DNA of 64,000 nt. It comes from Streptomyces cinerochromogenes (GTDB lineage Bacteria > Actinomycetota > Actinomycetes > Streptomycetales > Streptomycetaceae). The stretch spans positions 434,001 to 498,000 of the forward strand of contig NZ_BMRM01000003.1 in the NCBI RefSeq assembly GCF_014648635.1, read 5' to 3'. Position numbers and translations under genes: made by a program. Below the pieces are notes generated by a model that saw only the letters and a program-made list of their open reading frames with translations, ran no database searches and was not told where the DNA came from. Positions 55,807-64,000 of the stretch are shown here, in pieces (positions within the stretch are counted from its first letter, which is position 1; each line of letters opens with the position of its first letter).

Positions 55807-56082
55807 ATGCGCACGTCGACCCGTATCGCCGGTGCCCTCACCGGCCTGACCCTCACCCTCGGCGGTGCGGTCCTCGCCGCTCCCGCGGTCCGGGCGGACA
55901 TCCCCGCCTGCACGAAGATGGCCGAACTGGCCGGTGCCACCGCGTCCGACTCCGTCACAGCGGCCTGCAGCCGTGGCGTGGTCGGAGACCTGCAAGGCTG
56001 TGTGACCGGGCTGACCGGGGCCGGAGTGGCGGGCGGCGCCGCGACCGGGGCCTGCCGGGCGGCGGCCCAAGAACCGCGTTAG
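55807..56082 (+). CDS. Small secreted Cys-containing protein
   Basis: The 91-residue protein has a signal peptide (MRTSTRIAGALTGLTLTLGG, cleavage after AAPAVRA near residue 30) and a mature part with four Cys (IPACTKM, AACSRG, LQGCVTG, TGACRAA) that could form two disulfides. GGAAGGCAGG precedes ATG 55807. The family is not recognised; helical Ala/Gly-rich small secreted proteins are common in Streptomyces. Confidence 0.7.
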   Translation: MRTSTRIAGALTGLTLTLGGAVLAAPAVRADIPACTKMAELAGATASDSVTAACSRGVVGDLQGCVTGLTGAGVAGGAATGACRAAAQEPR

Positions 56083-56453
56083 CGGACCGCGCGTGCGCGG
56101 TGGCCGTCCGCCGGCACCGGTCGGAGGCGGGTACGGCTCGTCTCGTCCTCAACGCCGGCTCTGTCCGGACACCACGCGGCCCCGGTGGGCGGTCTCGACG
56201 CCAAGGACATCGGCGTCCCCCTCGCTCCTGTCGACGCGCACGGGCGTACCGACGCGCACGCGGCGTACCGATGCGGCCGGTCGGGGTCGGTGACGTCATG
56301 CCTCGCCTCCGGGCAGTCACCGCCCGGGCGCGGCGCCCAGCCCTGCCTCGCGAGCCTCATGCGGAGCGCCCATCCTGAGTAGGAGGGCGCCGTCGTCTTG
56401 AGGCGTGTCCTTCCCGAAGGCCGAACGAAGGCGCCTGAGAGGAGGAGGAAGGC
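56083..56453. other. 371-bp gene-free stretch with an imperfect tandem repeat
   Basis: A GACGCGCACG-N-GCGTACC unit (about 18-19 bp) occurs twice near 56233-56270. No gene is supported. The right end has GAGAGGAGGAGGAAGG, the ribosome site for the gene at 56454. Confidence 0.45.
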
Positions 56454-56660
56454 ATGCGCATGCGCACAATCCTGGGCCTCGCCCTGGCCGCGGCAACCCT
56501 CGCCGGCGTGAGCGCGGTCGGCGCCGTCGGCGCGGGGGCCGCCTCGTCCCCGAACATCTCCGGAGACGAGTGCACGGCCCTCGGCGGACAGGTCGTTTCA
56601 CGCCCCTACGCCAATGCCGTCTGCGTGCTGCCTGACGGGACCACGCAGGGGATCACCTGA
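56454..56660 (+). CDS. Small secreted protein
   Basis: The 68-residue protein has a signal peptide (RTILGLALAAATLAGVSAVG, cleavage near GAGAA at residue 30) and a mature part of about 38 residues with two Cys (GDECTALGG, NAVCVLPDG). The mature sequence resembles DUF333-like small secreted peptides (C..LGG..V..NGA..CVLPDG), though this is from memory. The purine-rich GGAGGAGGAAGG precedes ATG 56454; ATG 56460 is a second option. Confidence 0.75.
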   Translation: MRMRTILGLALAAATLAGVSAVGAVGAGAASSPNISGDECTALGGQVVSRPYANAVCVLPDGTTQGIT

Positions 56661-56820
56661 CCGGTCGGCGCACGGCTGGGCAACCACTCCGACTGGTGCA
56701 CCCGGCGCGGTGGACACGGGGTGACGGCACCCGGCCCACCGTAGGGCGGATCGCCCGCGCCAGTCGCGACACCGACGCACTCCCGATGGCGGACGCCGAC
56801 CCTCTCGAAGCCGAGGCCGT

Positions 56821-56909
56821 CACCGCTTCGAGACCCTCCGTGCCGTCCTGAACACCTCACTGTGGAAGAGGCCCAGCAGGTCATCATCCAGCTCCTCCCA
56901 CCCGTCTGA
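56821..56909 (+). pseudogene. Degenerate DUF2267 fragment with frameshift
   Basis: In one frame 56821-56856 reads HRFETLRAVLNT; in the next frame 56856-56909 reads LTVEEAQQVIIQLLPPV then stop. Joined, they match the DUF2267 pattern (LRAVLxxLxxRLTxEEAxQLxAQLPxLL). A frameshift near 56855 and the missing N-terminal half mark it as a remnant. The rest of the 558-bp interval 56661-57218 holds no gene. Confidence 0.45.
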
Positions 56910-57218
56910 GCCACGGCCGACGCCGCCGGCATCGCCGACCGGCACCCGGCCCTCTCCGGGGACCTACGGGACGGCGCCGTAACCGCACGACCAAGGAGCC
57001 GACCGACGTGGTACGCCGCGCCGGTCGGCTCCGTCGTGCTCCTCCACGCCCCCGGGGGGGACGACTCCGTCATTCGGCCCATCAAGGGCACCGGCCGCGA
57101 AGCCGAAGAGGATCAAGCGGAGTCGCCCCACCCTCGCGTTCCCGCACACCTCCGCGCCCCGGCCGCCTGGATGACGGCGGTCCCGTACCCCGGCCGCCAG
57201 GCCCGGAGGAGAACCGGC

Positions 57219-58769
57219 ATGCGCGTCTTCCCGCCCCTGACCGCCCTCACCACCGCCGCGCTCCTGCTCGTCACGGTCGCCGGCGCGACTCCCGCCGCGG
57301 CAGACCGGGACTCCGACGGCACACCACCGGTCAAGGTGTCCCACGGAGACCCGTACGCGAAGTGCACCATCGGCGCGAGGTCCCCCGACAGCGTCGTCTA
57401 CCCGGGCACCGAGGTCGAGCCGTACCTGGCCGTCGATCCGCGCGACCCGAAGCGCGTGGTCACCGTGTTCCAGCAGGACCGCTGGAACGACGGCGGCGCC
57501 CGTGGCCTGGCGGCCGGCTGGACCACGGACGGCCACACCTTCCACCGGAGCACGCTGCCGTTCAGCCTGTGCGCCCCCGGCGGCGCGGACTACGAACGGG
57601 CCACCGACCCCTGGGTGAGCACCGGACCGGACGGCACGGTCTACGCCGGCGGGGAGGGCGTCGACTTCACGAGGAGCACGCGCAGCGCCCTCCTGGCAGC
57701 CACCTCCCGCGACGGCGGGCGCACGTGGAAGAACCTCACCACCACGCACGTCGACGAGCAGCCGTTCTTCAACGACAAGCCCACACTCACCGCCGACCCG
57801 ATCCGCAAGGGCACCGCCTACCAGGTCTGGAACCGCCTCGACAACGACCCACCCGGCCCCAGCTCCCTCGACGGTCCCGGCTACATCTCCCTCACCCGTG
57901 ACGGCGGCCGCACCTGGAGCAAGGCCCGGCCGTTCGTCCGCACCAGCGCCGTGCCCAACACCCAGACCATCGGCCATCTGATCGTCGTCGACCGGCGCAC
58001 CGGCACCCTGTACGACTTTTTCGACCGCCTCACCTACTCCGACGACCTGACCACCGTCGTCAAAGCCCGCTACCAGATGGTCACCTCGACCGACGCCGGA
58101 AGGAGCTGGAGCGCCCCGGTCACCGTGGCCCGGGACACCTCCGTACCGGAGGTCGACCCGAACGACCCCGCCACACTGCTGCGCGACGGGACCACCCTGC
58201 CGAGCCCGGCCGTCGACCCCGGGACAGGCACGCTGTACATGGCCTACGAGGGCTCGGACTTCTCCGGGGGAGAGTTCGACGCCGTCCAGCTTGTGCGGTC
58301 CACCGACGGCGGACGCACCTGGGGGACCCCGGAGCTGATCAGCCCCAAGGGCGTTCCGGCCTTCTCACCGTCGATCGCGGTCACCGAGCGGGGCACGGTC
58401 GCGCTCACCTACTACGACCTGCGCTTCCTCAAGCCCGGCAACACCACCACCCTGCCCACCGCCTACCAACTGGCCACGCTGCAGCACGGAAACTCCAAGC
58501 TCCGGACCGAACGACGGATCTCACGGGTCTTCGACTGGCTGCAGGCGCCGTTCGCCGGGGGCTACTTCCTCGGCGACTACCAAGGCCTGGCGGCAGACGG
58601 AAAGGGAGTACGGGCGGTGCTCACCGAGACCCACACCGGCGCACCACGGAACCGTACGGACGTGTACACCAGCAGCCTCCGAAGCGGCAGCGGCGGTAGG
58701 GCCGCACATCCGGGGGATGGACGTCGAACTCCGCGGTTCCGCATCCCCCGAGACCGCCGAGCTGAGTGA
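57219..58769 (+). CDS. Secreted Asp-box (sialidase/BNR-like) beta-propeller protein
   Basis: The 516-residue protein has a signal peptide (TALTTAALLLVTVAGATPAA, cleavage near residue 29) and a beta-propeller with Asp boxes SRDGGRTWKN, TRDGGRTWSK, STDAGRSWSA and STDGGRTWGT. It is annotated in relatives as exo-alpha-sialidase, but the full sialidase catalytic set (Arg triad, Tyr/Glu) is not established here, so the enzyme activity is uncertain. GGAGGAGAACCGGC precedes ATG 57219. The basic C-terminal end (GDGRRTPRFRIPRDRRAE) is disordered. Confidence 0.85.
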   Translation: MRVFPPLTALTTAALLLVTVAGATPAAADRDSDGTPPVKVSHGDPYAKCTIGARSPDSVVYPGTEVEPYLAVDPRDPKRVVTVFQQDRWNDGGARGLAAGWTTDGHTFHRSTLPFSLCAPGGADYERATDPWVSTGPDGTVYAGGEGVDFTRSTRSALLAATSRDGGRTWKNLTTTHVDEQPFFNDKPTLTADPIRKGTAYQVWNRLDNDPPGPSSLDGPGYISLTRDGGRTWSKARPFVRTSAVPNTQTIGHLIVVDRRTGTLYDFFDRLTYSDDLTTVVKARYQMVTSTDAGRSWSAPVTVARDTSVPEVDPNDPATLLRDGTTLPSPAVDPGTGTLYMAYEGSDFSGGEFDAVQLVRSTDGGRTWGTPELISPKGVPAFSPSIAVTERGTVALTYYDLRFLKPGNTTTLPTAYQLATLQHGNSKLRTERRISRVFDWLQAPFAGGYFLGDYQGLAADGKGVRAVLTETHTGAPRNRTDVYTSSLRSGSGGRAAHPGDGRRTPRFRIPRDRRAE

Positions 58770-59040
58770 GACCTTCGCGGGCGGCCTCCGGCCGTCGGCC
58801 GGTTCTGGCACCGGCAGCGGCGCACCGGACGCGGTGGCCGATCCTGTACTCATCCGGGAGGGCGCGGTCAGCCCGCCTCCAGCGGGCCGCGTTCTGTGCT
58901 CCACTCCGACTGCCGCCGCCTGGTGAACCGCTCGGGGCGGGGGAGCCGGTGGGCGCGTGCCGGTGCGTACCTCACGGAGCACTGGCGCAGCGCCCGAGGG
59001 CCGGTACCTTCGGGTTCTGGTCCCGAGGGCAGGGTCGAGG

Positions 59041-59607
59041 TCACAGCAGCCGGTCGACCAGCCCGTCGACGTAGTCCGGGGTGAGCGGGCCCCTGCCGAG
59101 CAGGACGCGGATGTACATCGGGGCCAGGATGTGGTCCAGCACCCCGAACGCGTCAGGTGCCGGCTCGCCGCGTTCGCGGGCGCGATCGAGCATGGACTGC
59201 AGTTGCCGGGTGCGTTCGTCGAGGAGGTCGTCACGCGCCTGCAGACCCTGCTGACCCATGCTCGACAGGGCGATGACCAGGCGCAGCAACGCCAGGCCGT
59301 CGGGTCCGGTGATCTCGCGGGCCACGTTGGCCGCGTAAGCGCGCAGATCGCCGGCCAGGCTCCCGGTGTCGGGCATCGGTGACTGCGCGTTGAGGCGGGT
59401 GAGCGCCACGTCGGTGAGCAAACTTTCCAGGCTGCCCCACCGGCGGTAGATGCTGCTGTCGGCTACGCCCGCGCGCGCCGCGACCTCGCCGACGGTGAAG
59501 TTGCCGTAGCCGCGCTCGCTGATCAGGTCGGTGACGGCCTGGTGTACCTCCGCGCCGACGCGGGCGCTGCGCCCGCCGGGCCGTCGGGCTGGCTGTCGCT
59601 CGTTCAT
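59041..59607 (-). CDS. TetR-family repressor
   Basis: The 188-residue regulator has an N-terminal helix-turn-helix (VTDLISERGYGNFTVGEVAARAGVADSSIYRRW) and a ligand domain typical of TetR. It is divergent from the MFS exporter. The 146-bp gap has two copies of TAACGCA-N9-TGCGTT, one a perfect 25-bp palindrome overlapping the predicted transcription start. The protein likely represses the exporter and itself. The effector is unknown but is probably a drug-like substrate. Confidence 0.92.
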   Translation of the reverse strand: MNERQPARRPGGRSARVGAEVHQAVTDLISERGYGNFTVGEVAARAGVADSSIYRRWGSLESLLTDVALTRLNAQSPMPDTGSLAGDLRAYAANVAREITGPDGLALLRLVIALSSMGQQGLQARDDLLDERTRQLQSMLDRARERGEPAPDAFGVLDHILAPMYIRVLLGRGPLTPDYVDGLVDRLL

Positions 59608-59617
59608 GCCGCCACCT

Positions 59618-59640
59618 TAACGCAGTTGGGGCTTGCGTTT
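59618..59640. promoter_or_regulatory. Proximal TetR operator (TAACGCA-N9-TGCGTTT)
   Basis: TAACGCA (59618-59624) and TGCGTTT (59634-59640) enclose 9 bases, just upstream of the TetR start at 59607. The same arms and spacing occur in the palindrome at 59666-59690. Autoregulation is the likely role. Confidence 0.7.
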
Positions 59641-59662
59641 ACGGTGCAACGTTCCCTACTGT
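59633..59662 (+). promoter_or_regulatory. Predicted exporter promoter
   Basis: TTGCGT (59633-59638) and TACTGT (59657-59662) are separated by 18 bp. The transcription start would fall near 59669, inside the palindrome at 59666-59690, so TetR binding would block it. Confidence 0.5.
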
Positions 59663-59665
59663 CGC

Positions 59666-59690
59666 CTAACGCAGTCACTGACTGCGTTAG
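59666..59690. promoter_or_regulatory. Perfect TetR operator palindrome
   Basis: CTAACGCAGTCA and TGACTGCGTTAG flank a single C, a perfect 25-bp dyad. It lies 64 bp before the exporter start and overlaps the predicted transcription start. Size and symmetry are typical of TetR-family operators. Confidence 0.85.
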
Positions 59691-59753
59691 AGCGCCCAAG
59701 GGTCGACCGCGTCGGCCGTGGAGAGGCGCAACTGTCGATGGAGAGGACTCCCC

Positions 59754-61223
59754 ATGGCGGCATCGCCTGCGAGCACAGGCAGTCGACCGAACCGGGCCGT
59801 GCTGCTCACGGTGACCTGCTTAGGCCCATGCATGGTCCTGCTCGACAACACGATCGTCGGAGCGGCGCTGCCCGACATGCAGCACCGGCTGCACACTCAA
59901 CTGACCGGTCTGCAATGGATCGTCGACGCGTACGTACTGCTGGTGGCCATGCTGCTGCTGTCCGGCGGCGTGTACGCCGACCGGTTCGGCCGCAAGCGGG
60001 TGTACCTGACCGGCGTGGCGGTGTTCACCACGGCATCGCTGCTGTGCGGCCTCGCGCCCTCGCTCGGCTGGCTGCTCGTCGGCCGGGTGCTGCAGGGCAT
60101 CGGCGCCGCCGCGCTGAGCCCCGCCTCGCTGGCCCTGCTCGCAGCCGCCTATCCCGCGCCGCAAGAACGGATCAAGGCGATCGGGCTGTGGGCCGGATTC
60201 AGCGGAATCGGTCTGGCTGCGGGCCCCGTGGCCGGCGGCGTGCTGACAGCCGTCTTCGGCTGGCCCGCCATCTTCCTGGTCAATCTGCCCATCGGCGTGG
60301 TCCTTGTGGTGGTCGGTCTGCGCAACCTCGAAGAATCCCGCAATCCGAGCGCCCCCGCGATCGACAGCCCAGGGACGGTGCTGTCCGTTCTGGGGGTGGG
60401 AGCGCTGACCTATGGGCTGATCGAGTCTGGTGCCCGCGGCTGGACGTCACCGGTGATCCTGGGCAGCTTCACCGCCGCGGTGATCCTCCTCGCGGCCTTC
60501 GTCGCCGTCGAGGCGCGTCGTTCCGCTCCGATGCTGCCGCTGCGGCTGTTCCGGCAGAGACTGTTCACCGTGTCCAACACCGCCATGGTCGTGGTGGGGT
60601 TCGCGCTCATGGGTTCGTCGTTCTTCTTCTCCCAGTTCTTCGTGTACGTCCAGGGCAGCTCGGTCCTGCGGGCCGGCCTGCAGACCCTGCCGGTATCCCT
60701 CGCCATGGTGGTCGTCAGCCCCTACGCGGGCCGGCTCGCCGCCCGGCACGGCTTCCGCATCGTGGTCACCACCGGCCTGGCCCTGGCCGGCCTGGGACTG
60801 CTGGCGCTCGGCAGGGTGCACGCCGACACCGGTTACGGGAACGTGTGGTGGCGGCTGGGAGTCATCGGCATCGGCTTCGCCCTGACCATGTCCCCACTGA
60901 CGGGAGCCGCCGTCCAAGCGGTCAGCCCGCAGGAAGGCGGCCTCGCATCAGGCATCAGCAGCACCACCCGGCAGATCGGCGCGGTGCTCGGCGTGGCGGT
61001 ACTCGGAGCCGTCGTCCGCACCCGGCAATCCGGCGGTGCCACCTTCGAGACCGGCCTCGACAGCGCCTTCCTCGCTGCCGGCGCCGTCACATCGGCCACC
61101 GCCGTACTCACCGGCCTCTGGCTTGCGAGGTCCAAGCCCGCGGAAGGCTCCGTGGCGCCGCGGCGTTCCACCGATCGCAACGCGCTCACCACCTCGAACA
61201 ACATATCCACCAAGAGCCGTTGA
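59754..61223 (+). CDS. MFS drug exporter, DHA2 (14-helix) type
   Basis: The 489-residue transporter has 14 predicted helices, motif A GGVYADRFGRKRVYLTG, the DHA2 motif C LDNTIVGAALPDM region (VLLDNTIV) and GPVAGGVLTAVFGWPAIFLVNLPIG. This is the EmrB/QacA-type proton-coupled exporter. ATG 59754 (MAASPAST) follows AGAGGA; ATG 59718 has no site. The divergent TetR suggests induction by a toxic substrate. A TetR C-terminal remnant follows the gene. Confidence 0.93.
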   Translation: MAASPASTGSRPNRAVLLTVTCLGPCMVLLDNTIVGAALPDMQHRLHTQLTGLQWIVDAYVLLVAMLLLSGGVYADRFGRKRVYLTGVAVFTTASLLCGLAPSLGWLLVGRVLQGIGAAALSPASLALLAAAYPAPQERIKAIGLWAGFSGIGLAAGPVAGGVLTAVFGWPAIFLVNLPIGVVLVVVGLRNLEESRNPSAPAIDSPGTVLSVLGVGALTYGLIESGARGWTSPVILGSFTAAVILLAAFVAVEARRSAPMLPLRLFRQRLFTVSNTAMVVVGFALMGSSFFFSQFFVYVQGSSVLRAGLQTLPVSLAMVVVSPYAGRLAARHGFRIVVTTGLALAGLGLLALGRVHADTGYGNVWWRLGVIGIGFALTMSPLTGAAVQAVSPQEGGLASGISSTTRQIGAVLGVAVLGAVVRTRQSGGATFETGLDSAFLAAGAVTSATAVLTGLWLARSKPAEGSVAPRRSTDRNALTTSNNISTKSR

Positions 61224-61263
61224 CGGCGAACCGACCTTGCCCGGGAGACGTCCCGCCGGAGGC

Positions 61264-61443
61264 GTCGAACCCCTGCGGCAACGCGCCGTCGACCGGGGTG
61301 ACGCCTCGCCCGACACCGACGCGGCGAACGTATCGACATCCTCCGGGCCACTCATCCTCCGCAGGCTCACCGGCCACGACGACCTTACGGACAACCACGC
61401 CGAGAAGCCCGCGCGCACCGCGCTCGACGGGCTTGTGCGCCCC
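61264..61443 (+). pseudogene. C-terminal remnant of a TetR-family regulator
   Basis: The frame reads VEPLRQRAVDRGDASPDTDA, then SGPLILRRLTGHDDLTDNHA and ALDGLVRP, which fits the end of a TetR ligand domain (RGELRPDxD..LLGPLxxRxLxTGxxL..). There is no helix-turn-helix or start. It lies between the exporter and the SDR gene. Confidence 0.5.
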
Positions 61444-61478
61444 ATCGTCCGACACTTCCGATCCCAACGGAGAGACAC

Positions 61479-62327
61479 ATGTCCCGCACGTTTCTCATCA
61501 CCGGCGTGAGCAGCGGCCTCGGCCGTGCCTTCGCCGCCGCCGCCCTCGAAGCCGGCCATACCGTCATCGGCACCGTTCGGAACCCGGACCAGATCGCCGC
61601 GTTCGAGCAGCTTGCTCCGGGCCGCGCTCACGTCCGCGTGCTGGACGTCACCGACACCGCCGCCATCACGCCGACCGTCGCGGCGATCGAGGACGAGGTG
61701 GGCCCCATCGACGTACTCGTCAACAACGCGGGTTACGGCGTCGAGGGAACCTTCGAGGAGACCCCGCCCGACACCTTCCGCCACCAGTTCGACGTCAACG
61801 TCTTCGGCGCGATCGCGGTCACCCAAGCCGTTCTGCCCCGCATGCGCGAACGCCGCGCCGGGCACATCCTGTTCGTGACCTCCATGGGCGGCCTGCGCGC
61901 GTTCCCCGGCCTGGCCGCCTATCACGGCTCCAAGTTCGCCGTCGAGGGCATAGCGGCCACGCTCGCCACAGAGGTCGCGCCATTCGGCATTCACGTCACG
62001 GCGATCGAACCCGGCTCCTTCCGCACCGACTGGGCCGGCCGCTCCATGCACCGCGTGGAAAGCACCATCGCCGACTACGACCCGATCTTCGCCCCGATCC
62101 GTGAACGCCGCCTCGACATGCACGGCCGGCAACTCGGCGATCCCGCCCGAGCCGGTCGCGCCCTGCTCACCCTCGTGGAGGCCGAGAAGCCGCCGTCCCA
62201 CCTGATCCTCGGCAGCGACGCCCTTCGTCTCGTCGCCGAGGCCCGTGCCGCCTTCGACGCGGAGACAGCCGCCTGGATCGAACTGTCGAAGTCCACCGAC
62301 TACTCCGACGGCGCACAGCTCGCGTGA
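61479..62327 (+). CDS. Short-chain dehydrogenase/reductase
   Basis: The 282-residue SDR has TGVSSGLGRAFAAAALEAGH (nucleotide loop), VLVNNAGYGVEG (NNAG) and the catalytic Y148-x3-K152 in YHGSKFAVEG, with the active-site Ser about 13 residues before the Tyr (FVTSMGG). The classical SDR fold is complete. GGAGAGACAC precedes ATG 61479. It may use NADP(H); the substrate is unknown. It is probably not co-transcribed with the exporter, 255 bp away, unless by read-through. Confidence 0.92.
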   Translation: MSRTFLITGVSSGLGRAFAAAALEAGHTVIGTVRNPDQIAAFEQLAPGRAHVRVLDVTDTAAITPTVAAIEDEVGPIDVLVNNAGYGVEGTFEETPPDTFRHQFDVNVFGAIAVTQAVLPRMRERRAGHILFVTSMGGLRAFPGLAAYHGSKFAVEGIAATLATEVAPFGIHVTAIEPGSFRTDWAGRSMHRVESTIADYDPIFAPIRERRLDMHGRQLGDPARAGRALLTLVEAEKPPSHLILGSDALRLVAEARAAFDAETAAWIELSKSTDYSDGAQLA

Positions 62328-62539
62328 GAGGCACTGAACGACTCCGATGCGCGAACCACTGCGGGTGGAGGCGATCCGGGCCAGACTGTCGGCCTGGTCG
62401 GGTCCATGCCCGCCGGGCTCGTTCGAACCCGTGAAATCTCAGTTGATCCGGTCCCCGGCGCATGAATACTGGCTGTCGTCCCAGTTGAGCCGGCCTGCTT
62501 CCGGCGTTTCGCACGGGACCAGTGGAAGGGCCTGCGAGA

Positions 62540-63436
62540 ATGATCATGCACGATGACCAAGTGGACGTGACCACCGAGACCGTCGCCACTTTGGTCCGAG
62601 AACAGTTCCCGCAGTGGAGCGGCAAGGTGATCCAACTCCTGCCGTCGACCGGGACGGTCAACGCCATCTTCCGCATCGGAAACGACCTCTCTGCGCGTTT
62701 CCCACTGCGTATGGCCGATGCTGACGAAACGCTGGCGGTTCTGGAACAGGAAGCCCAGGCGAGCGCGGAGATGGCACGGGTGTCCCGGTTCCCCGCCCCG
62801 GAACCCGTCGCCTTGGGAAAGCCCGGAGCGGGTTACCCCATGCCGTGGTCGGTTCAGACATGGCTGCCGGGAACGGTCGCCTCTGACGCCGACCCGAGTG
62901 GGTCGGACGCTTTTGCGGAGGACCTTGCGGCCTTCATCGCAGGCCTGCGGGACACCGAGACGCGGGGGCGGCTTTTCAGCGGCGGTGGTCGTGGCGGTGT
63001 TCTCGCTCACCACGACGATTGGATGGCGAAGTGCTTCGAGGAGAGTGAGGGGCTGCTCGACGTCCCCCGGCTGCGCCAGGTGTGGAACCACTTCCGGGAG
63101 TTGCCCCGCACGGGCGCCGACGTGATGAGCCATGGCGACTTGATCCCCGGCAACGTACTGGTCGCGGGAGACCGGCTCAGCGGCGTACTCGACACCGGCG
63201 GCTTCGGGCCGGCCGATCCCGCGCTGGATCTGGTCAGTGCCTGGCACCTGTTGCAGCGAGGCCCTCGGGAAGTGCTCCGGCGGGCACTGCTCTGTGACGA
63301 TCTGGAGTGGGAGCGCGGCAAGGCATGGGCGTTCGAACAGGCGATGGGTGTGGTCTGGTACTACGCCGAGAGCAATCCGGCGATGAGCAGAATGGGGCGC
63401 CGGACACTCGACCGCATTCTGGAGTCGATGGAATGA
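62540..63436 (+). CDS. APH-family (aminoglycoside phosphotransferase fold) kinase
   Basis: The 298-residue protein has the kinase N-lobe (VIQLLPSTGTVNAIFRIGN), the catalytic HGDLIPGNVLV (Brenner motif, D about residue 196) and the metal-binding GVLDTGGFGPADPALDLVSAW. Members phosphorylate aminoglycosides, macrolides, choline or other small molecules. ATG 62540 (MIMHDDQ) follows GGAAGGG; ATG 62546 is a second choice. Absence of nearby resistance genes leaves the substrate open. Confidence 0.9.
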   Translation: MIMHDDQVDVTTETVATLVREQFPQWSGKVIQLLPSTGTVNAIFRIGNDLSARFPLRMADADETLAVLEQEAQASAEMARVSRFPAPEPVALGKPGAGYPMPWSVQTWLPGTVASDADPSGSDAFAEDLAAFIAGLRDTETRGRLFSGGGRGGVLAHHDDWMAKCFEESEGLLDVPRLRQVWNHFRELPRTGADVMSHGDLIPGNVLVAGDRLSGVLDTGGFGPADPALDLVSAWHLLQRGPREVLRRALLCDDLEWERGKAWAFEQAMGVVWYYAESNPAMSRMGRRTLDRILESME

Positions 63437-63632
63437 TGTCGCCCCGCTCGCAAGCGGTGACAGAGACGATCGCGTGCTGCGACGAGGGGACTGGCAGCGG
63501 GGACGGGCGAAGACGAAGACGTGCGCTCCGCCTCCGACGTCTCGCAGCTGGCGCGCGACGCCGCCTGAGAAGTCCTCACGGGATGAGGATGGAAGAGTCT
63601 GGTCGTGGCCAGACAGCGCAGAGGGTGCAACG

Positions 63633-64000
63633 GTGGAACTGATCAGCCTCTCGGATGGCGAGAACGGCTTCCGGGTGCGTGTGCTGGGGCGCCGGTCGCC
63701 GGGTGTGCTGCACCTTCACGACCGGCTCGACGCGGAGGTCCTGGTCACGAGCGGCTTCGTCAGCGGTCGGCTGGCCATGTCCCTGCTCCCGTCCGACCTG
63801 GAGGACTGGTCCCGCGCTCTGGATCTTCTCGCTGCAGGGCAGGACATCTGCTGGATGGACGACGACCACAGCCCTGAGATCAGGATCCAGCCGTGCAACG
63901 AAGAGCATGGGACTCCCGCTGTTCACGTAGAGGATCTGGGCAGTTCGTGCGTCTCCGTGTTCCTTCCCGTCAACCTTGAAGAGGGGTGGATCGACGAGCA
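63633..64000 (+). CDS. DUF5959 family protein, truncated by the window edge
   Basis: The frame from GTG 63633 stays open to the edge and reads VELISLSDGENGFRVRVLGR, HDRLDAEVLVTSGFVSGRLA, LLPSDLEDWSRALDLLAAGQD and WMDDDHSPEIRIQP, the pattern of DUF5959, a family common in Streptomyces. AGAGGG lies about nine bases before GTG. The C-terminus is outside the window. The function is unknown. Confidence 0.8.
   Translation, partial: MELISLSDGENGFRVRVLGRRSPGVLHLHDRLDAEVLVTSGFVSGRLAMSLLPSDLEDWSRALDLLAAGQDICWMDDDHSPEIRIQPCNEEHGTPAVHVEDLGSSCVSVFLPVNLEEGWIDE

Noticed and set aside
56100..56382. Plus-strand frame with RLVLNAGS, reminiscent of the acetate kinase N-terminus
   Set aside because: The match is only a few residues and the following sequence is Arg/Pro-rich with no kinase motif.

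Overview
The window is chromosomal DNA of a Streptomyces-like actinobacterium. GC is very high throughout, GTG starts are frequent, Shine-Dalgarno sequences are AGGAGG-type, and the gene families are typical of the genus: CBS-BON proteins, LAL-type LuxR regulators, MEDS/STAS regulators, mycothiol-dependent enzymes, DUF5959 and the P450-ferredoxin-reductase trio. I saw no rRNA or tRNA gene, transposase, insertion sequence, CRISPR array or prophage gene. Calls rest on reading the sequence and recalling families; no database search was run.

Region 1 (about 1-24.8 kb) is a dormancy/hypoxia-type stress island like the mycobacterial DosR regulon and its Streptomyces counterpart. It holds three CBS-BON proteins, two tandem universal stress proteins, a Rip3-like site-2 protease with CBS domains, an Rv1733c-like membrane protein, a pyridoxamine-oxidase-fold protein, pyruvate phosphate dikinase, a DosS-like double-GAF histidine kinase, a cyclic-nucleotide-binding protein, a large LAL regulator, several small membrane proteins, a P1B-5-type metal ATPase fused to a hemerythrin domain, and a SHOCT/cupredoxin pair. 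A palindrome GGGCC-N4-GGCCC, often in two copies 20-22 bp apart, recurs in the control regions of this island and is a candidate operator for a DosR/OsdR-type regulator. No such response regulator gene lies in the window.

Region 2 (24.9-27.2 kb) is a compact MEDS/STAS/HATPase partner-switching module. Region 3 (27.2-36.2 kb) holds small metabolic and secreted proteins: fasciclin, SnoaL-like, mycothiol-dependent maleylpyruvate isomerase family, GNAT, a divergent MerR/NmrA-like pair with a 19-bp-spacer leaderless promoter, SMI1/KNR4, a WYL regulator and a NIPSNAP protein.

Region 4 (36.3-49.6 kb) is signalling-heavy: an NB-ARC/TPR protein with an acidic His-rich tail, a SpoIIE phosphatase with ANTAR/GAF/PAS domains, a 1,428-residue hybrid kinase with six 92-residue HAMP-type repeats, a quinone oxidoreductase and a second SpoIIE phosphatase. 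Region 5 (49.7-53.5 kb) is a complete ferredoxin/ferredoxin reductase/P450 operon next to a glucoamylase remnant. Region 6 (53.5-64 kb) holds a class II glutamine amidotransferase, two small secreted proteins, a secreted Asp-box (sialidase-like) protein, a TetR/MFS/SDR group with twin operators, an APH-family kinase and a truncated DUF5959 gene. Short gene remnants (GH15, DUF2267, TetR) suggest ongoing decay in regions 5 and 6.
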